Positions 27,808-37,013 are shown, counted from the stretch's first letter. The stretch is 64,000 nucleotides of DNA from Pseudoalteromonas byunsanensis (GCF_001854475.1 NZ_MNAN01000032.1:124001-188000), one strand, 5' to 3'. Numbers and translations are program-made. Notes: a model not told the origin generated them from the sequence alone.

Positions 27808-27831
27808 AAGGCATTGTCTCAGCAATGCCTT
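27808..27831 (-). terminator. Stem-loop after pgl
   Basis: A 9-bp perfect stem (AAGGCATTG / CAATGCCTT) with a 6-nt loop, 29 bases beyond the pgl stop. No strong T run follows on the minus strand, so it may act as a 3'-end stabiliser or weak terminator of the zwf-pgl transcript. Confidence 0.5.
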
Positions 27832-27860
27832 GCATATTATATTTTGTGTCTACTTTTGTC

Positions 27861-28568
27861 TCACGGACACCAGAAAACCGTTAAATTAATATCTGAATGG
27901 TTTAAGACAGCCCTTAGCGGAATGTCTAACTCTGAACCTGGCTGCTTAGCTTGCTCATACATAGCACGCTTTTCATCTCCACTGATCAGTAACACAACTT
28001 GTTGAGAATTTGCGATTCCATTTAAAGTCAAAGTCATACGCTCTGTGATACTGCCCGTTACATCACTTTGCTTTGCATTTATCGCACATACAACATCAGT
28101 TGTATTTAGACCATTTTTAAGCCCATCTGCATGGGGAAACAAAGAGGCGGTGTGTCCGTCTGGACCCATTCCTAAAATCGTAACATCAGCCTTACCGAGT
28201 TCACGATAAGCTTGTTCGCATTCTGCCTGCCCTGCTTGCGCCGTTGCAGCAGAATTTTTCATGGTGACAAAGTTAGCTTTTGCACCATAGTTTTGCAAAA
28301 GCGTCGACCTGATAAAAGCCTCATTTGATTTTTCGTGTTCAGCATCAACCCAGCGCTCATCAACCATAGCTACAGAAATTTTATCCCATGCTAAAGGTAA
28401 CTGTGAAAGGTGTCGATAAGCAGGCGCAGGTGAAGAACCACCCGATACCATAAGAACAGCGTTACCTTTTTGCTCGATGCCCGCCACAAGACCTGCTTCA
28501 AGCAAACTAGCTAAAGAATTACTAAGTTCTTCTTTTGATTCAAAAAATCTTTCTGATATTTTCGCCAT
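27861..28568 (-). CDS. pgl: 6-phosphogluconolactonase
   Basis: A 235-residue DevB/SOL-type lactonase. Family motifs are VLMVSGGSSPAPAYRHL, VAMVDERWVD (near 70-80), ILGMGPDGHTASLFP and the late ERMTLTLNGIA stretch. It hydrolyses 6-phosphogluconolactone, the second step of the oxidative pentose phosphate pathway. The ATG at 28568 shares its A with the zwf stop codon (TAATG), so translation is coupled. A frame extending nine codons upstream into zwf exists but is not needed. Confidence 0.95.
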   Translation of the reverse strand: MAKISERFFESKEELSNSLASLLEAGLVAGIEQKGNAVLMVSGGSSPAPAYRHLSQLPLAWDKISVAMVDERWVDAEHEKSNEAFIRSTLLQNYGAKANFVTMKNSAATAQAGQAECEQAYRELGKADVTILGMGPDGHTASLFPHADGLKNGLNTTDVVCAINAKQSDVTGSITERMTLTLNGIANSQQVVLLISGDEKRAMYEQAKQPGSELDIPLRAVLNHSDINLTVFWCP

Positions 28569-30040
28569 TAAGCTTGTTCTCCAACATTGAACCATGCATG
28601 ATTATTCTCCTGTAGCAACTCATCAGCATCTTCTGGGCCCCAAGAGCCAGCACGATAAAGCGCAGGAGCCCCTTTAGTTTGCCAACGCTCAATAATTGGG
28701 TCGATCCATTGCCATGCCTGACGAACTTCGTCACGGTGGATAAACAGAGCAGGATTATTAGCTGCGGCATCTAGCATTAAGCGCTTATATGCATCTGAGT
28801 GAAAACTAGATCCATATTGCTGGCTAAGTTCAATATTTAATGTAACTGGCTGCAACTCCATGTTCAGATTATCCATACGCTTAGACATCAGAGTTAGCTG
28901 GATAGTCTCTTCTGGCTGCAAGCGAATAACAAGACGGTTTGGCTGAATTGGTCCCACAGATTCGTCATAAACATTGTGCGAAACACGCTTATACTCTACA
29001 ACAATTTCAGCACAACGCTTTTTCATACGCTTACCGGTTCTTAGATAAAATGGTACGCCAGCCCAACGCCAGTTATCAATATTTGCACGAATTGCTACAT
29101 AGGTCTCAGTTTTACTCGAGCCTTCGCCCAACTCTTCCAAGTAACCTGGGACCATTTTCCCCCCAAGCTCTCCAGGCACGTATTGACCACGTACGATATT
29201 ATCATCTACTTGCTCATCCACTAGTGGGCGTAGCGCTTCCAATACTTTCAATTTTTCTGCGCGAATACTGTTGGCGTTAAGCTTGTGTGGAGATTCCATA
29301 GCCACTAAACAAAGTAGCTGTAGCAAATGATTTTGTACCATGTCTCGCAGTGCGCCCGCTTTATCATAGAACCCTGCGCGCGACTCAAGACCCACGGTCT
29401 CTGAGATACTTATTTGGATATTATCAATTGACTTTGCGTCCCATAAATTCTCAAACAATGCATTTGAGAACCTTAATGCCATTAAATTCTGTACAGTTTC
29501 TTTACCCAGATAATGGTCAATACGGAAAATCTGCTCTTCTGAGAAGTACTGCGCAATCTTGCCATTAATTTCTTCTGCTGATTCGCCGCAGTAACCGATA
29601 GGCTTTTCAACTACAACTCGCGATGTTGCTGTAATTAGCTTTTTCTTTGACAGAATTTCACAGCAAGTACCATAAACAGCTGGAGGAAGTGACAAATAGA
29701 ATACTCGAGACTTATCTTCTGCATCTTGCTGCAAAATCGCACGCAATTCATCCCAATGGTTATCAGCCTCGGTAACATTAATAACCACAGGCACTAAGTA
29801 CTGTGAAAATGCTTTCCAATCACGATTATTAAACTCCCCATCACCTAAAAAAGACTTCAGTGCCTGTTGTGCTGTTTCGACATATTCTTGTTGTTTACTT
29901 TCTTCTCGAACAGTCGGCAAAATACGAGAGCCTTCAGGTAGGTTACCTTCTTGATATGCGCGATACATTGCAGGCAATAGCTTGCGTAGTGCTAAGTCTC
30001 CGCCCCCACCAAAAATTACAATATCAAAAGGATTAAGCAT
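28568..30040 (-). CDS. zwf: Glucose-6-phosphate 1-dehydrogenase
   Basis: A 490-residue enzyme of standard length. The NADP-binding loop FGGGGDLALRKLLPA is near the N-terminus, the catalytic RIDHYLGKE follows near 180, and PFYLRTGKRM near 335. It oxidises glucose-6-phosphate, producing NADPH, at the entry to the pentose phosphate and Entner-Doudoroff routes. It overlaps pgl by one base. Unlike many gammaproteobacteria, edd and eda do not follow. No LacI-type operator is seen directly before it. Confidence 0.97.
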   Translation of the reverse strand: MLNPFDIVIFGGGGDLALRKLLPAMYRAYQEGNLPEGSRILPTVREESKQQEYVETAQQALKSFLGDGEFNNRDWKAFSQYLVPVVINVTEADNHWDELRAILQQDAEDKSRVFYLSLPPAVYGTCCEILSKKKLITATSRVVVEKPIGYCGESAEEINGKIAQYFSEEQIFRIDHYLGKETVQNLMALRFSNALFENLWDAKSIDNIQISISETVGLESRAGFYDKAGALRDMVQNHLLQLLCLVAMESPHKLNANSIRAEKLKVLEALRPLVDEQVDDNIVRGQYVPGELGGKMVPGYLEELGEGSSKTETYVAIRANIDNWRWAGVPFYLRTGKRMKKRCAEIVVEYKRVSHNVYDESVGPIQPNRLVIRLQPEETIQLTLMSKRMDNLNMELQPVTLNIELSQQYGSSFHSDAYKRLMLDAAANNPALFIHRDEVRQAWQWIDPIIERWQTKGAPALYRAGSWGPEDADELLQENNHAWFNVGEQA

Positions 30041-30397
30041 AAATTACTCTCTACAAGGTTAAGCGCAGCAAATCAGTCCTGTTCACTGTCTGCGCATTTA
30101 TTGTTAATGTCTGGTCATGCCATATTCCTAGCCTACCAAACTATCCGCGTTTTAGCGGTAATGAATTCGATTGTAACAACAGTTCAACTACAAAGTCAGG
30201 CAGCAATTCTAAAACCTAAATTGCCTCATCAGGAGTGGCTGATGAAGAAATGTCAGCCTGTTAAATGAGCCTTAGGGGCACTGTAATTCCTCTCACAAAA
30301 ATACAGGCCCTAAGAACTCCAGCGCTACCCGTTCAAAGGTATATTTTTCACATTGAGTGAACTGGTTGCTTTCACAAAGAAAGCGAATTTATTTCAA
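30041..30397. other. 357-bp intergenic region between zwf and pgi
   Basis: No gene. A compound hairpin lies at 30271-30314: outer arms CTTAGGG/CCCTAAG and inner arms CTGTA/TACAG. It could end the pgi transcript or be part of the zwf control region. No copy of the TGACAACGCTGTCA operator was found. Other short repeats are weak. Confidence 0.4.
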
Positions 30398-32038
30398 TTA
30401 TCTATTATTTTTATAATATGCAATCAAACCTGCCGTAGAGCTATCATGAGGGTTACTAACCCCTTCTTTTGTTAGCTCAGCTTCAATGGTCGATGCTAGG
30501 CCTTTGCCAAGCTCCACACCCCATTGGTCAAATGAGCATATTTGCAATAATATGCCCTGACAGAAAATTTTATGTTCATATAACGCAATCAGTCGGCCTA
30601 CCGCTTTTGCGTCAACAATATCAAGTAATATTGATGTCGTTGGTCTGTTACCCTGATGTATTTTATGAGCAAGTAATTGCTCAATCTCTTGCTCAGACTT
30701 TCCTTTAGCTGTTAGATCAGCACGAACTTGCTGTTCGTCTACACCCGTCATCATCGCTTCTGTTTGCGCGAAAAAGTTTGATAACAAAATATCATGATGC
30801 TGACCAACATCCACTTGCGGCTTAAGTGATGCAATAAAGTCTGCTGGTACTACGGTATTACCTTGGTGTAAGTACTGATAAAACGCATGCTGACCATTGA
30901 TTCCCGTCATACCCCAGATCAGTGGCACCGTAGTATATGGCACGGCGTTACCGGCAAAGGTAACATGTTTGCCGTTACTTTCCATTTCACCTTGTTGCAA
31001 ATAAGCAGGTAGCATGTGTAGCGCCTGGTCATAAGGTAAAATCGCCTGTGCGGTATGCCCCAAGAAACTACTATTCCATACGCTTAACAAGGCCATAATT
31101 AAAGGAATGTTTTTATCAAATGACGTATTTTGGAAATGCTCATCAATCTCAAACGCCCCCTCTAACACCTCAATAAATCGCTCAAAACCCACGTACAACG
31201 CGATGGGCAAACCTATCGCGCTCCAAAGCGAAAAGCGGCCACCAACCCAATCCCACATCGTAAACACGTTTTCATCCGCTATTCCAAATTCACGGGTTTT
31301 GTCTAGGTTCGTACTTACCGCAACAAAATGCTTTGCAATGGCTTCTTGTTGCTGTGCGTGTTCTAAAAACCACTTTACAGCCGATCGTGCGTTGGTCATC
31401 GTCTCTGACGTAGTGAAAGTTTTCGAAGAAACCACAAACAACGTCGTTTCAGGGTTTAGGTTTTTTAACACCCCAGCGAGCTGCACACCGTCAACATTAG
31501 AGACATAATGTACGTTAAGCGTATCATCAGCATAGTTCTTCAACGCTTCTGTAACCATTTGAGGGCCTAGGTTAGAGCCCCCCACGCCAATGGCTACAAC
31601 GTCTTGCACTGGCTTTTGCGTATAGCCTAGCCATTGGCCACCACGCACCTTTTCGGTGAATGCTTTAATTTTTGCCAACTCGGTGTTAACCAAGGGCATT
31701 ACATCTTCCCCATCTACCATTATTGGAGAGTTGGCTCTATTTCTAAGCGCCACATGCAACACCGCGCGCTGCTCAGTGAAGTTTATTTTTTCTCCGCTAA
31801 ACATTTTACTACGCCACGTTGCTATATCCGTCTGCTCTGCAAGTGAAACAAGTTGAGAAAATACTTCATCATCAATAAGTTGCTTTGAGTAATCAAATAA
31901 AACCCCTGGAATTTGACATGAAAATTTGGCAAAACGCGCCGGATCTTGTGCAAACAAGGTTTTCAAATGTTGTTGCTTTAATTTTGTTGCTGATTGCTCT
32001 AAAGCTTTCCAACTACTCAATTCACTGCGGCAACTCAT
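30398..32038 (-). CDS. pgi: Glucose-6-phosphate isomerase
   Basis: A 546-residue phosphoglucose isomerase. Signatures include VAIGVGGSNLGPQMVTEAL, VVSSKTFTTSETMTNA, DWVGGRFSLWSAIGLP and the late FDQWGVELGKGLA motif, with catalytic Glu in GEMESNGKHV. It interconverts glucose-6-phosphate and fructose-6-phosphate. I start at the ATG at 32038, which has AGAGGA 6 bases upstream; ATGs at 32044 and an upstream extension to 32059 are less likely. A LacI-type operator lies about 95 bases upstream, so it is probably sugar-regulated. Confidence 0.96.
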   Translation of the reverse strand: MSCRSELSSWKALEQSATKLKQQHLKTLFAQDPARFAKFSCQIPGVLFDYSKQLIDDEVFSQLVSLAEQTDIATWRSKMFSGEKINFTEQRAVLHVALRNRANSPIMVDGEDVMPLVNTELAKIKAFTEKVRGGQWLGYTQKPVQDVVAIGVGGSNLGPQMVTEALKNYADDTLNVHYVSNVDGVQLAGVLKNLNPETTLFVVSSKTFTTSETMTNARSAVKWFLEHAQQQEAIAKHFVAVSTNLDKTREFGIADENVFTMWDWVGGRFSLWSAIGLPIALYVGFERFIEVLEGAFEIDEHFQNTSFDKNIPLIMALLSVWNSSFLGHTAQAILPYDQALHMLPAYLQQGEMESNGKHVTFAGNAVPYTTVPLIWGMTGINGQHAFYQYLHQGNTVVPADFIASLKPQVDVGQHHDILLSNFFAQTEAMMTGVDEQQVRADLTAKGKSEQEIEQLLAHKIHQGNRPTTSILLDIVDAKAVGRLIALYEHKIFCQGILLQICSFDQWGVELGKGLASTIEAELTKEGVSNPHDSSTAGLIAYYKNNR

Positions 32039-32132
32039 ACTCATTCCTCTACTATACAAAACCGCTCATTGTTCAGCTTAAAGGGCTGTTTCAACAAGCA
32101 AAAGATTATTTTCAGCATTTACAATATGCCAG

Positions 32133-32150
32133 AATGACAACGCTGTCAAT
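32133..32150. promoter_or_regulatory. LacI-type operator between pgi and the lacI-type gene
   Basis: AATGACAACGCTGTCAAT with the same 14-bp core (32135-32148) as the two sites before the TonB receptor. On the minus strand it overlaps GATAAT (32154-32149), with TCCACA 18 bases further up, a plausible pgi promoter. It is 188 bases before the regulator's ATG and may also serve autoregulation. Confidence 0.7.
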
Positions 32151-32337
32151 TATCTAATTTTCAATTCTACAATGTGGATAATAACGCAATTTTATCTTTT
32201 TGACACCGGTATCATTCATTTATTTGTTATATTTGTACTGCTATTTTTGTTTTAGATTAGATAGACTAAGCTACTCACATGATCATTTAATGAATTTTGA
32301 GCGAACTACATGCTCTCGTACATAAAAGAACAAAAAA

Positions 32338-33369
32338 ATGAAAGTCACCATTAATGATGTCGCTAAGTTAGCCGGTGTTTCTATGAAGACCGTCTCACGG
32401 GTGATCAATAAAGAACCTTCGGTTCGTAAAAAAACCTATGATTTAGTAATGAGTGCAGTAAATGAGTTGAACTATCAACCTAACATTGCTGCACGAAATC
32501 TGGCTGGCACTTCCTCATTTGCTATCGGGCTCGTGTACGATAACCCTAACGCTTACTATGTCATAGACATGCAAAATGGTGTGCTCTCTCGCTGTAAAGA
32601 TGAAGGGTATGAATTGGTCATACATCCATGTAGCTATCTTGATGACAATATGCAAGACGAATTCAAGACCATGATCAAACGCTCACGTCTGGCAGGGCTT
32701 GTACTGACGCCACCATTGTCTGAACAACAGAGTATTATCGACATGCTTGACGAGTTAGGTGTGCAATATGTGCGATTACTCTCTGGTCGCGAAGGTGATA
32801 TTTCTGAACGCAACAACTGTATCTTAGTGAATGACTTCGCAGCAGCATATGAAATCACCGAACATTTGATCTCATTAGGCCACAAGCGCATCGCTTTTGT
32901 GTTGGGTGATAAAGAGCACAAATCTACTTCAGAGCGGTTGGCTGGATATCATCAAGCCTTGAAAGACCACAACATTGAACCTTGCGATGATTTGTTATAT
33001 GAAGGTAGCTATTCATTCGAGTCAGGTGTAAATGGCGCCAAAGAATTACTAAAAGATGGCAATCCTAATATGATCACCGCCATTCTAGGTGGTAACGATG
33101 AGGTCGCAGCAGGAGCCTTGTTTGCAGCCAGGTTGATGAATATTGACATACCATCAGAGCTTTCTATCACAGGATTTGAGGACTCTCCCTTCTCTCGTCA
33201 AACATGGCCAAAGTTGACCACTGCACATCAGGCTAATGATGTGATTTCTGAACATGCTGCTAGGCTGTTGTTTAGTAAAGCAAGAGGGTCTAGGAAGCAA
33301 GACAAAGATATAAAAACCACTTTCACACCGAGTATTGTAATACGTGAGAGTACCGGGCCTGCTAAATAA
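32338..33369 (+). CDS. LacI-family sugar-responsive transcriptional repressor
   Basis: A 343-residue LacI/GalR-family regulator. The DNA-binding domain is TINDVAKLAGVSMKTVSRVINKEP, with the hinge helix NIAARNLAGTSS. The periplasmic-binding-like core includes IGLVYDNPNAYYV, GHKRIAFVLGDKEHKSTSERL, GGNDEVAAGAL and ITGFEDSPFSR. The effector is not known, though a sugar or sugar phosphate is typical. Divergent from pgi, it is the natural candidate to bind the three identical palindromes in this region. It ends at a bidirectional terminator shared with perM. Confidence 0.92.
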   Translation: MKVTINDVAKLAGVSMKTVSRVINKEPSVRKKTYDLVMSAVNELNYQPNIAARNLAGTSSFAIGLVYDNPNAYYVIDMQNGVLSRCKDEGYELVIHPCSYLDDNMQDEFKTMIKRSRLAGLVLTPPLSEQQSIIDMLDELGVQYVRLLSGREGDISERNNCILVNDFAAAYEITEHLISLGHKRIAFVLGDKEHKSTSERLAGYHQALKDHNIEPCDDLLYEGSYSFESGVNGAKELLKDGNPNMITAILGGNDEVAAGALFAARLMNIDIPSELSITGFEDSPFSRQTWPKLTTAHQANDVISEHAARLLFSKARGSRKQDKDIKTTFTPSIVIRESTGPAK

Positions 33370-33395
33370 AAAAAGGCACTATATAGTGCCTTTTT
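33370..33395. terminator. Bidirectional terminator between the lacI-type gene and perM
   Basis: A 26-bp perfect palindrome (AAAAAGGCACTAT / ATAGTGCCTTTTT) starts directly after the regulator's stop. The stop codon of perM (33379-33381) lies inside the stem, so the perM coding sequence forms part of the terminator. Confidence 0.92.
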
Positions 33396-34464
33396 CCTCT
33401 TTACTTTCAGGAGCTTCACGCTTGTTTGACCAAGCATTTGCTAACGCCTTTACCAATGATGCCAGCGGAATAGCAAAAAATACCCCCCAAAAACCCCACA
33501 GTCCACCGAAGAACAACACAGCCACAATAATATAAACTGGATTTAGGTCCACAGCCTCTGAAAAAAGTAGCGGAACCAATACATTGCCATCCAATGCTTG
33601 AATAATCCCATAGACAATAATCACGGTCCAAAACTGTGCCTCAACGCCAAACTGAAACATAGCAACCGCAGCAACGGGAATAGTAACCAATGCTGCGCCA
33701 ACAAAAGGAATAAGCACAGATAAGCCAACAAGCGCTCCCAACAAAGCAGAGTAGCGCAAATCTAGTATCGAAAAGGCAATAAAACTTGCACCGCCAACAA
33801 TCCCTATTTCAAACACCTTACCACGAATATAATTCATGATTTGATGGTCCATTTCAGACCAAACTTGACTAATTAGACGTCTCTCTCTTGGAATTAAACT
33901 TTCGATACCGCGCATCAGCACGACTTTATCTTTAAGCATAAAGAATACGAGTAATGGTACAAGAATCAGATAAATAAGCCATGCAACTGCATCTTTCAAA
34001 GACGTCAAAGATACCGACACTAACATTTGCCCCAGCTCAAAAGCTTTAGACTCAACGCTGGTCACTAAAGTGCGTACTTGTTCTTCGGAAATCAGCGCGG
34101 GGTAATCTTGGGGTAAATGTAACAAAAATGCCTTACCTTGCTCTATCATGTGTGGGCTTTCTTGAAGTAAATTACTCAATTGGTGCCACAATACCGGTAC
34201 GATACCCAACAACATAGCAAGGCACAGCCCAACAAAAAGCAGAATAACCAATGTCGTTGCCAACACCCTATTAGGCACCAAACACTGTAGTCTCGTCACC
34301 GGCCAATCTAATAAATATGCTATCACCAGCGCAACCAACACAGGCACAACAAAAGGTCCAAAAAAATATAATACAGCTACTGATGCAATCAACAACAACA
34401 GTAACGTAACGGAGTGAGGGTCTGAAAACTTATTTTTGTACCAAGCTTTTACTAAGTCAAACAT
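33379..34464 (-). CDS. perM: AI-2E family transporter, PerM
   Basis: A 361-residue polytopic inner-membrane protein of the AI-2E/PerM family. Hydrophobic segments include LLLLLIASVAVLYFFGPFVV near the N-terminus, a pair around 65-80, and a C-terminal block with ALVGLSVLIPFVGAALVTIP and LFFGGLWGFWGVFFAIPLAS. Some relatives export AI-2 or act as sodium/proton antiporters; the role of PerM is open. It overlaps the upstream TusA-like gene by 8 bases. Its neighbourhood with bepA matches E. coli. Confidence 0.9.
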   Translation of the reverse strand: MFDLVKAWYKNKFSDPHSVTLLLLLIASVAVLYFFGPFVVPVLVALVIAYLLDWPVTRLQCLVPNRVLATTLVILLFVGLCLAMLLGIVPVLWHQLSNLLQESPHMIEQGKAFLLHLPQDYPALISEEQVRTLVTSVESKAFELGQMLVSVSLTSLKDAVAWLIYLILVPLLVFFMLKDKVVLMRGIESLIPRERRLISQVWSEMDHQIMNYIRGKVFEIGIVGGASFIAFSILDLRYSALLGALVGLSVLIPFVGAALVTIPVAAVAMFQFGVEAQFWTVIIVYGIIQALDGNVLVPLLFSEAVDLNPVYIIVAVLFFGGLWGFWGVFFAIPLASLVKALANAWSNKREAPESKEEKGTI

Positions 34465-34693
34465 GCTTAATGCTAACCTCTATGGATGGCTGAGCACCAT
34501 TACAGTGCTTATATAAATATTGATGTTGATCCAGGTAACGGACTATATCACTAATATCTTGTTCCTGATGATAATAAAACTGAACTTTAGAATCAGATTG
34601 TTGAGCTTGGCGCAGGTGCCACTTAAACTGTACAAACAATTGAGGACACTGATATGTGGACAGGTCCACCTTAATTAGAGTTTTCGCGTCCAC
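34457..34693 (-). CDS. TusA/SirA-like sulfur-carrier family protein
   Basis: A 78-residue protein with the TusA fold pattern: an early beta strand, then YQCPQLFVQFKWHLRQ, where the Cys-Pro pair corresponds to the persulfide-carrying CP motif of TusA. The rest diverges (HQEQDISDIVRYLDQH). It is not the canonical TusA involved in tRNA thiolation, so the cargo is uncertain. It starts with GTG, has GGGAG about 10 bases upstream, and overlaps perM by 8 bases, so the two form an operon. Confidence 0.75.
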   Translation of the reverse strand: MDAKTLIKVDLSTYQCPQLFVQFKWHLRQAQQSDSKVQFYYHQEQDISDIVRYLDQHQYLYKHCNGAQPSIEVSIKHV

Positions 34694-34705
34694 CTTTTTA
34701 ACTCC

Positions 34706-34745
34706 CTACCATATGACTTCGCATACCTACAATGTCATATGGTAG
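34706..34745. repeat. 12-bp inverted repeat in a divergent promoter region
   Basis: CTACCATATGAC (34706-34717) and GTCATATGGTAG (34734-34745) are perfect complements separated by 16 bases. They lie in the short gap between the TusA-like gene and the orphan gene, and the orphan's first ATG is inside. A dimeric-regulator site or an RNA hairpin over a start site are both possible. Confidence 0.7.
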
Positions 34746-35508
34746 CACTAAGCTAAATCAACTTAAAAGTCCTATACTATGGCCTGACATCAAACAATGG
34801 TTTATTCTTTTATATAGAAATAGAATTGGAGTATTGCCGGCCATGTCCAGAGCAAATAGCAAGGCTATCTTGCCTACAAACCCTACTCTCAAAGAAATAA
34901 ATTGGTATAAAAAACAGATTAATTGGGGTGAACTCCCCCCTTTCTATCACATGGTAGCATCATCAATTAGTGAAACAGAGGGGATATTACATCATGGCTT
35001 TGATAATGCCGTCAAAAGAGTACTTGATAGACGAAATTGGAATCTAGAACTTTTGGGTGGTTACGAAGACGACCACGGTGTGATTTTTTGCGATGACAAA
35101 CCTCAAGTATCCTTGCACCAAGTGTTCACAGAAAGAGGGTATGAGCTGTGGGCCTTTCCTGTTGCAAAAAACGTAAAGGTCGACAAGTACATGCGAGACA
35201 ATCGCTTCCTTGGATTCAATATATGGGATCCACATAGTATGAAAGGACTACTTAGAATCAATCAGCTACACAAATTTATTGGATTTTATTTTGAACGTGG
35301 GGACACAGCAGACAAAGCCCTAATACTTCATGCACATAAAGCTGTACACAAAGTTATTAGTTTTTTGCAAGCCGAATTGAACATCACGTCTGTTGATGGG
35401 GTCACAATAAAAGATTTTTATTTGATGTGTGAAAAAGAAAACCGTACCAGCAGCGATGAATATGATCTTGCTCGCCTTAAATACGGTGAAGGTATTAAGA
35501 AGGAATAA
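34732..35508 (+). CDS. Orphan protein of unknown function upstream of bepA
   Basis: A 258-residue protein that I do not recognise. It is soluble, without signal peptide or membrane helix, and contains an aromatic-rich core (IKQWFILLYRN, FLGFNIWDPHSMKGLL, KFIGFYFERGD). The ATG at 34732 lies inside the inverted repeat and lacks a ribosome site; the ATG at 34843, with GGAG 11 bases upstream, is an alternative start. It sits between perM and bepA, which are adjacent in E. coli. The bepA ATG follows after one base, with its ribosome site in this gene's last codons, so the two are coupled. Confidence 0.7.
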   Translation: MSYGSTKLNQLKSPILWPDIKQWFILLYRNRIGVLPAMSRANSKAILPTNPTLKEINWYKKQINWGELPPFYHMVASSISETEGILHHGFDNAVKRVLDRRNWNLELLGGYEDDHGVIFCDDKPQVSLHQVFTERGYELWAFPVAKNVKVDKYMRDNRFLGFNIWDPHSMKGLLRINQLHKFIGFYFERGDTADKALILHAHKAVHKVISFLQAELNITSVDGVTIKDFYLMCEKENRTSSDEYDLARLKYGEGIKKE

Positions 35509-35509
35509 T

Positions 35510-36964
35510 ATGCAACTTACTTCTCTGGTCCGTGCCGCAGTTGGAACGGCGATGCTGATTGCGAGCCAAGCCAGTCACGGACAAAGCGCCTTAAAGTTAC
35601 CTGACTTAGGCACTTCCGCACTACAGGTGCTACCACTAGAAAAAGAACAAGCCATCGGCGAAGTCATGATGATGCAGATCAGAAGCCAGTCGCCACTTGT
35701 GCAAGACCCCGTGCTTGATGAGTATTTAACCAGCTTAGGCAATAAGCTGGTAGCCAACGCTAATGACGTGCGCTTCCCATTTTCTTTTTTTTGGGTAAAT
35801 AATCAAGCGATTAACGCATTTGCGTTCTATGGTGGTCACGTTGGCGTTCACACCGGCTTAATAGCACAAGCTGACAATGAATCTCAGTTAGCCTCGGTTT
35901 TGGGCCATGAGATTGCCCACGTAACTCAGCGTCACCTTGCCAGACGTATACAACAGGCTAAAGATAATAGTGCACTCACTATCGCTGGCATGATAGCGGG
36001 AATTTTGACAACCGTCGTGGCGCCTGATGCTGGTATGGCAATATTAGCGGCAAACTCGACACAAGCACAGTTAAGCCAGCTAACTCATAGCAGAAAGGCA
36101 GAGCAAGAAGCAGACAGGTTTGGTATGCAAACACTGTATGAAGCCGGCTTTGACCCATCACAAGCCAGTGAGTTTTTATCTAAACTTTCGGCTCAAGTAC
36201 GTTATCAAACAAAGCCTCCCACATTTTTACTTACTCACCCTTTACCTGATTCACGAGTGTCAGATGTCAGACTCAGAGCACAGCAGTTTACAACGCGTTA
36301 TGTGCCAGCCAGTCTGAAGTTTGATCTAGCAAAAAGTCGTGTACTTGCGCGTTACCAATATAAAAGTGAAGATGCGCAAGCTTATTTCGAAAGCCAGTTA
36401 CGACTTAAAGCAACTGAGATGAGTAAACAAGCCCTTGAATATGGGCTAGCACTGGCATTGTTAGATCAAGAAAAGTTGGATCAAGCACAAGTTTTGTTAG
36501 ACAAGTTATTAAAACAGGACGAGAACAACCTGTTTTATCTCGATGCTTATACCGATTTACTGATCGCCCAAAAGCAGCCTGATCAAGCCACTAAATTATT
36601 GCAGTTAAAATACGAGTTTCGACCAAACAACCAAGTGCTAACATTAAACCTTGCCAATGCTGCAATTGAAGCCAAACAATTTGATACCGCAGAAAAAGTC
36701 CTTAAGCTATTTTTACTCGATAAGCCAGACAGTACTTTGGCCAAAGATTTACTCACTAAAGTGTATAAGCAACAAGATGACGAAGCGGCCTATCATGAAA
36801 TGTATGCCAACTTACTTGCCCAGTATGGTGCTTATATTAAAGCTGCGGATGAGATCCAACGAGCCTTGAATCATATAAATGAGCAAGAAACAGTTAAAGA
36901 AGCCAGACTCAAAGCGCTATTGAGTCAATATAGACAAATGCAAAAAGAGCTCGCTAAGCTTTAA
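35510..36964 (+). CDS. bepA: Periplasmic M48 metalloprotease/chaperone BepA
   Basis: A 484-residue protein of BepA length. A signal peptide (MQLTSLVRAAVGTAMLIASQASHG) is followed by an M48 zinc protease domain with HEIAH at 133-137 and the downstream ligand in KAEQEADRFGMQTL. A C-terminal TPR region spans roughly 310-480. BepA aids outer-membrane assembly, promoting LptD maturation and degrading stalled forms. The ATG at 35510 has GAAGGA upstream; an in-frame start 27 codons earlier was rejected because it hides the signal peptide. Confidence 0.94.
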   Translation: MQLTSLVRAAVGTAMLIASQASHGQSALKLPDLGTSALQVLPLEKEQAIGEVMMMQIRSQSPLVQDPVLDEYLTSLGNKLVANANDVRFPFSFFWVNNQAINAFAFYGGHVGVHTGLIAQADNESQLASVLGHEIAHVTQRHLARRIQQAKDNSALTIAGMIAGILTTVVAPDAGMAILAANSTQAQLSQLTHSRKAEQEADRFGMQTLYEAGFDPSQASEFLSKLSAQVRYQTKPPTFLLTHPLPDSRVSDVRLRAQQFTTRYVPASLKFDLAKSRVLARYQYKSEDAQAYFESQLRLKATEMSKQALEYGLALALLDQEKLDQAQVLLDKLLKQDENNLFYLDAYTDLLIAQKQPDQATKLLQLKYEFRPNNQVLTLNLANAAIEAKQFDTAEKVLKLFLLDKPDSTLAKDLLTKVYKQQDDEAAYHEMYANLLAQYGAYIKAADEIQRALNHINEQETVKEARLKALLSQYRQMQKELAKL

Positions 36965-37013
36965 GTCGAAGCATACATCCTTTAAAATAAGCAAAAAATT
37001 ATCAGGACCTATT

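Larger units (their letters stand above)
27235..27860. other. 626-bp regulatory region between the TonB receptor and pgl
   Basis: No accepted protein gene. It holds two copies of the LacI-type palindrome, two promoters pointing toward the receptor (27330-27359 and 27616-27644) and the pgl terminator hairpin at 27808-27831. The 260 bases between the two promoters could be a long leader or contain a small RNA. A 69-codon minus-strand frame across the distal operator was rejected. Confidence 0.6.

Noticed and set aside
30041..30397. Possible HexR-type site (TGTAATT half-site) near zwf
   Set aside because: Only one half matches; no palindrome of the expected form was found.
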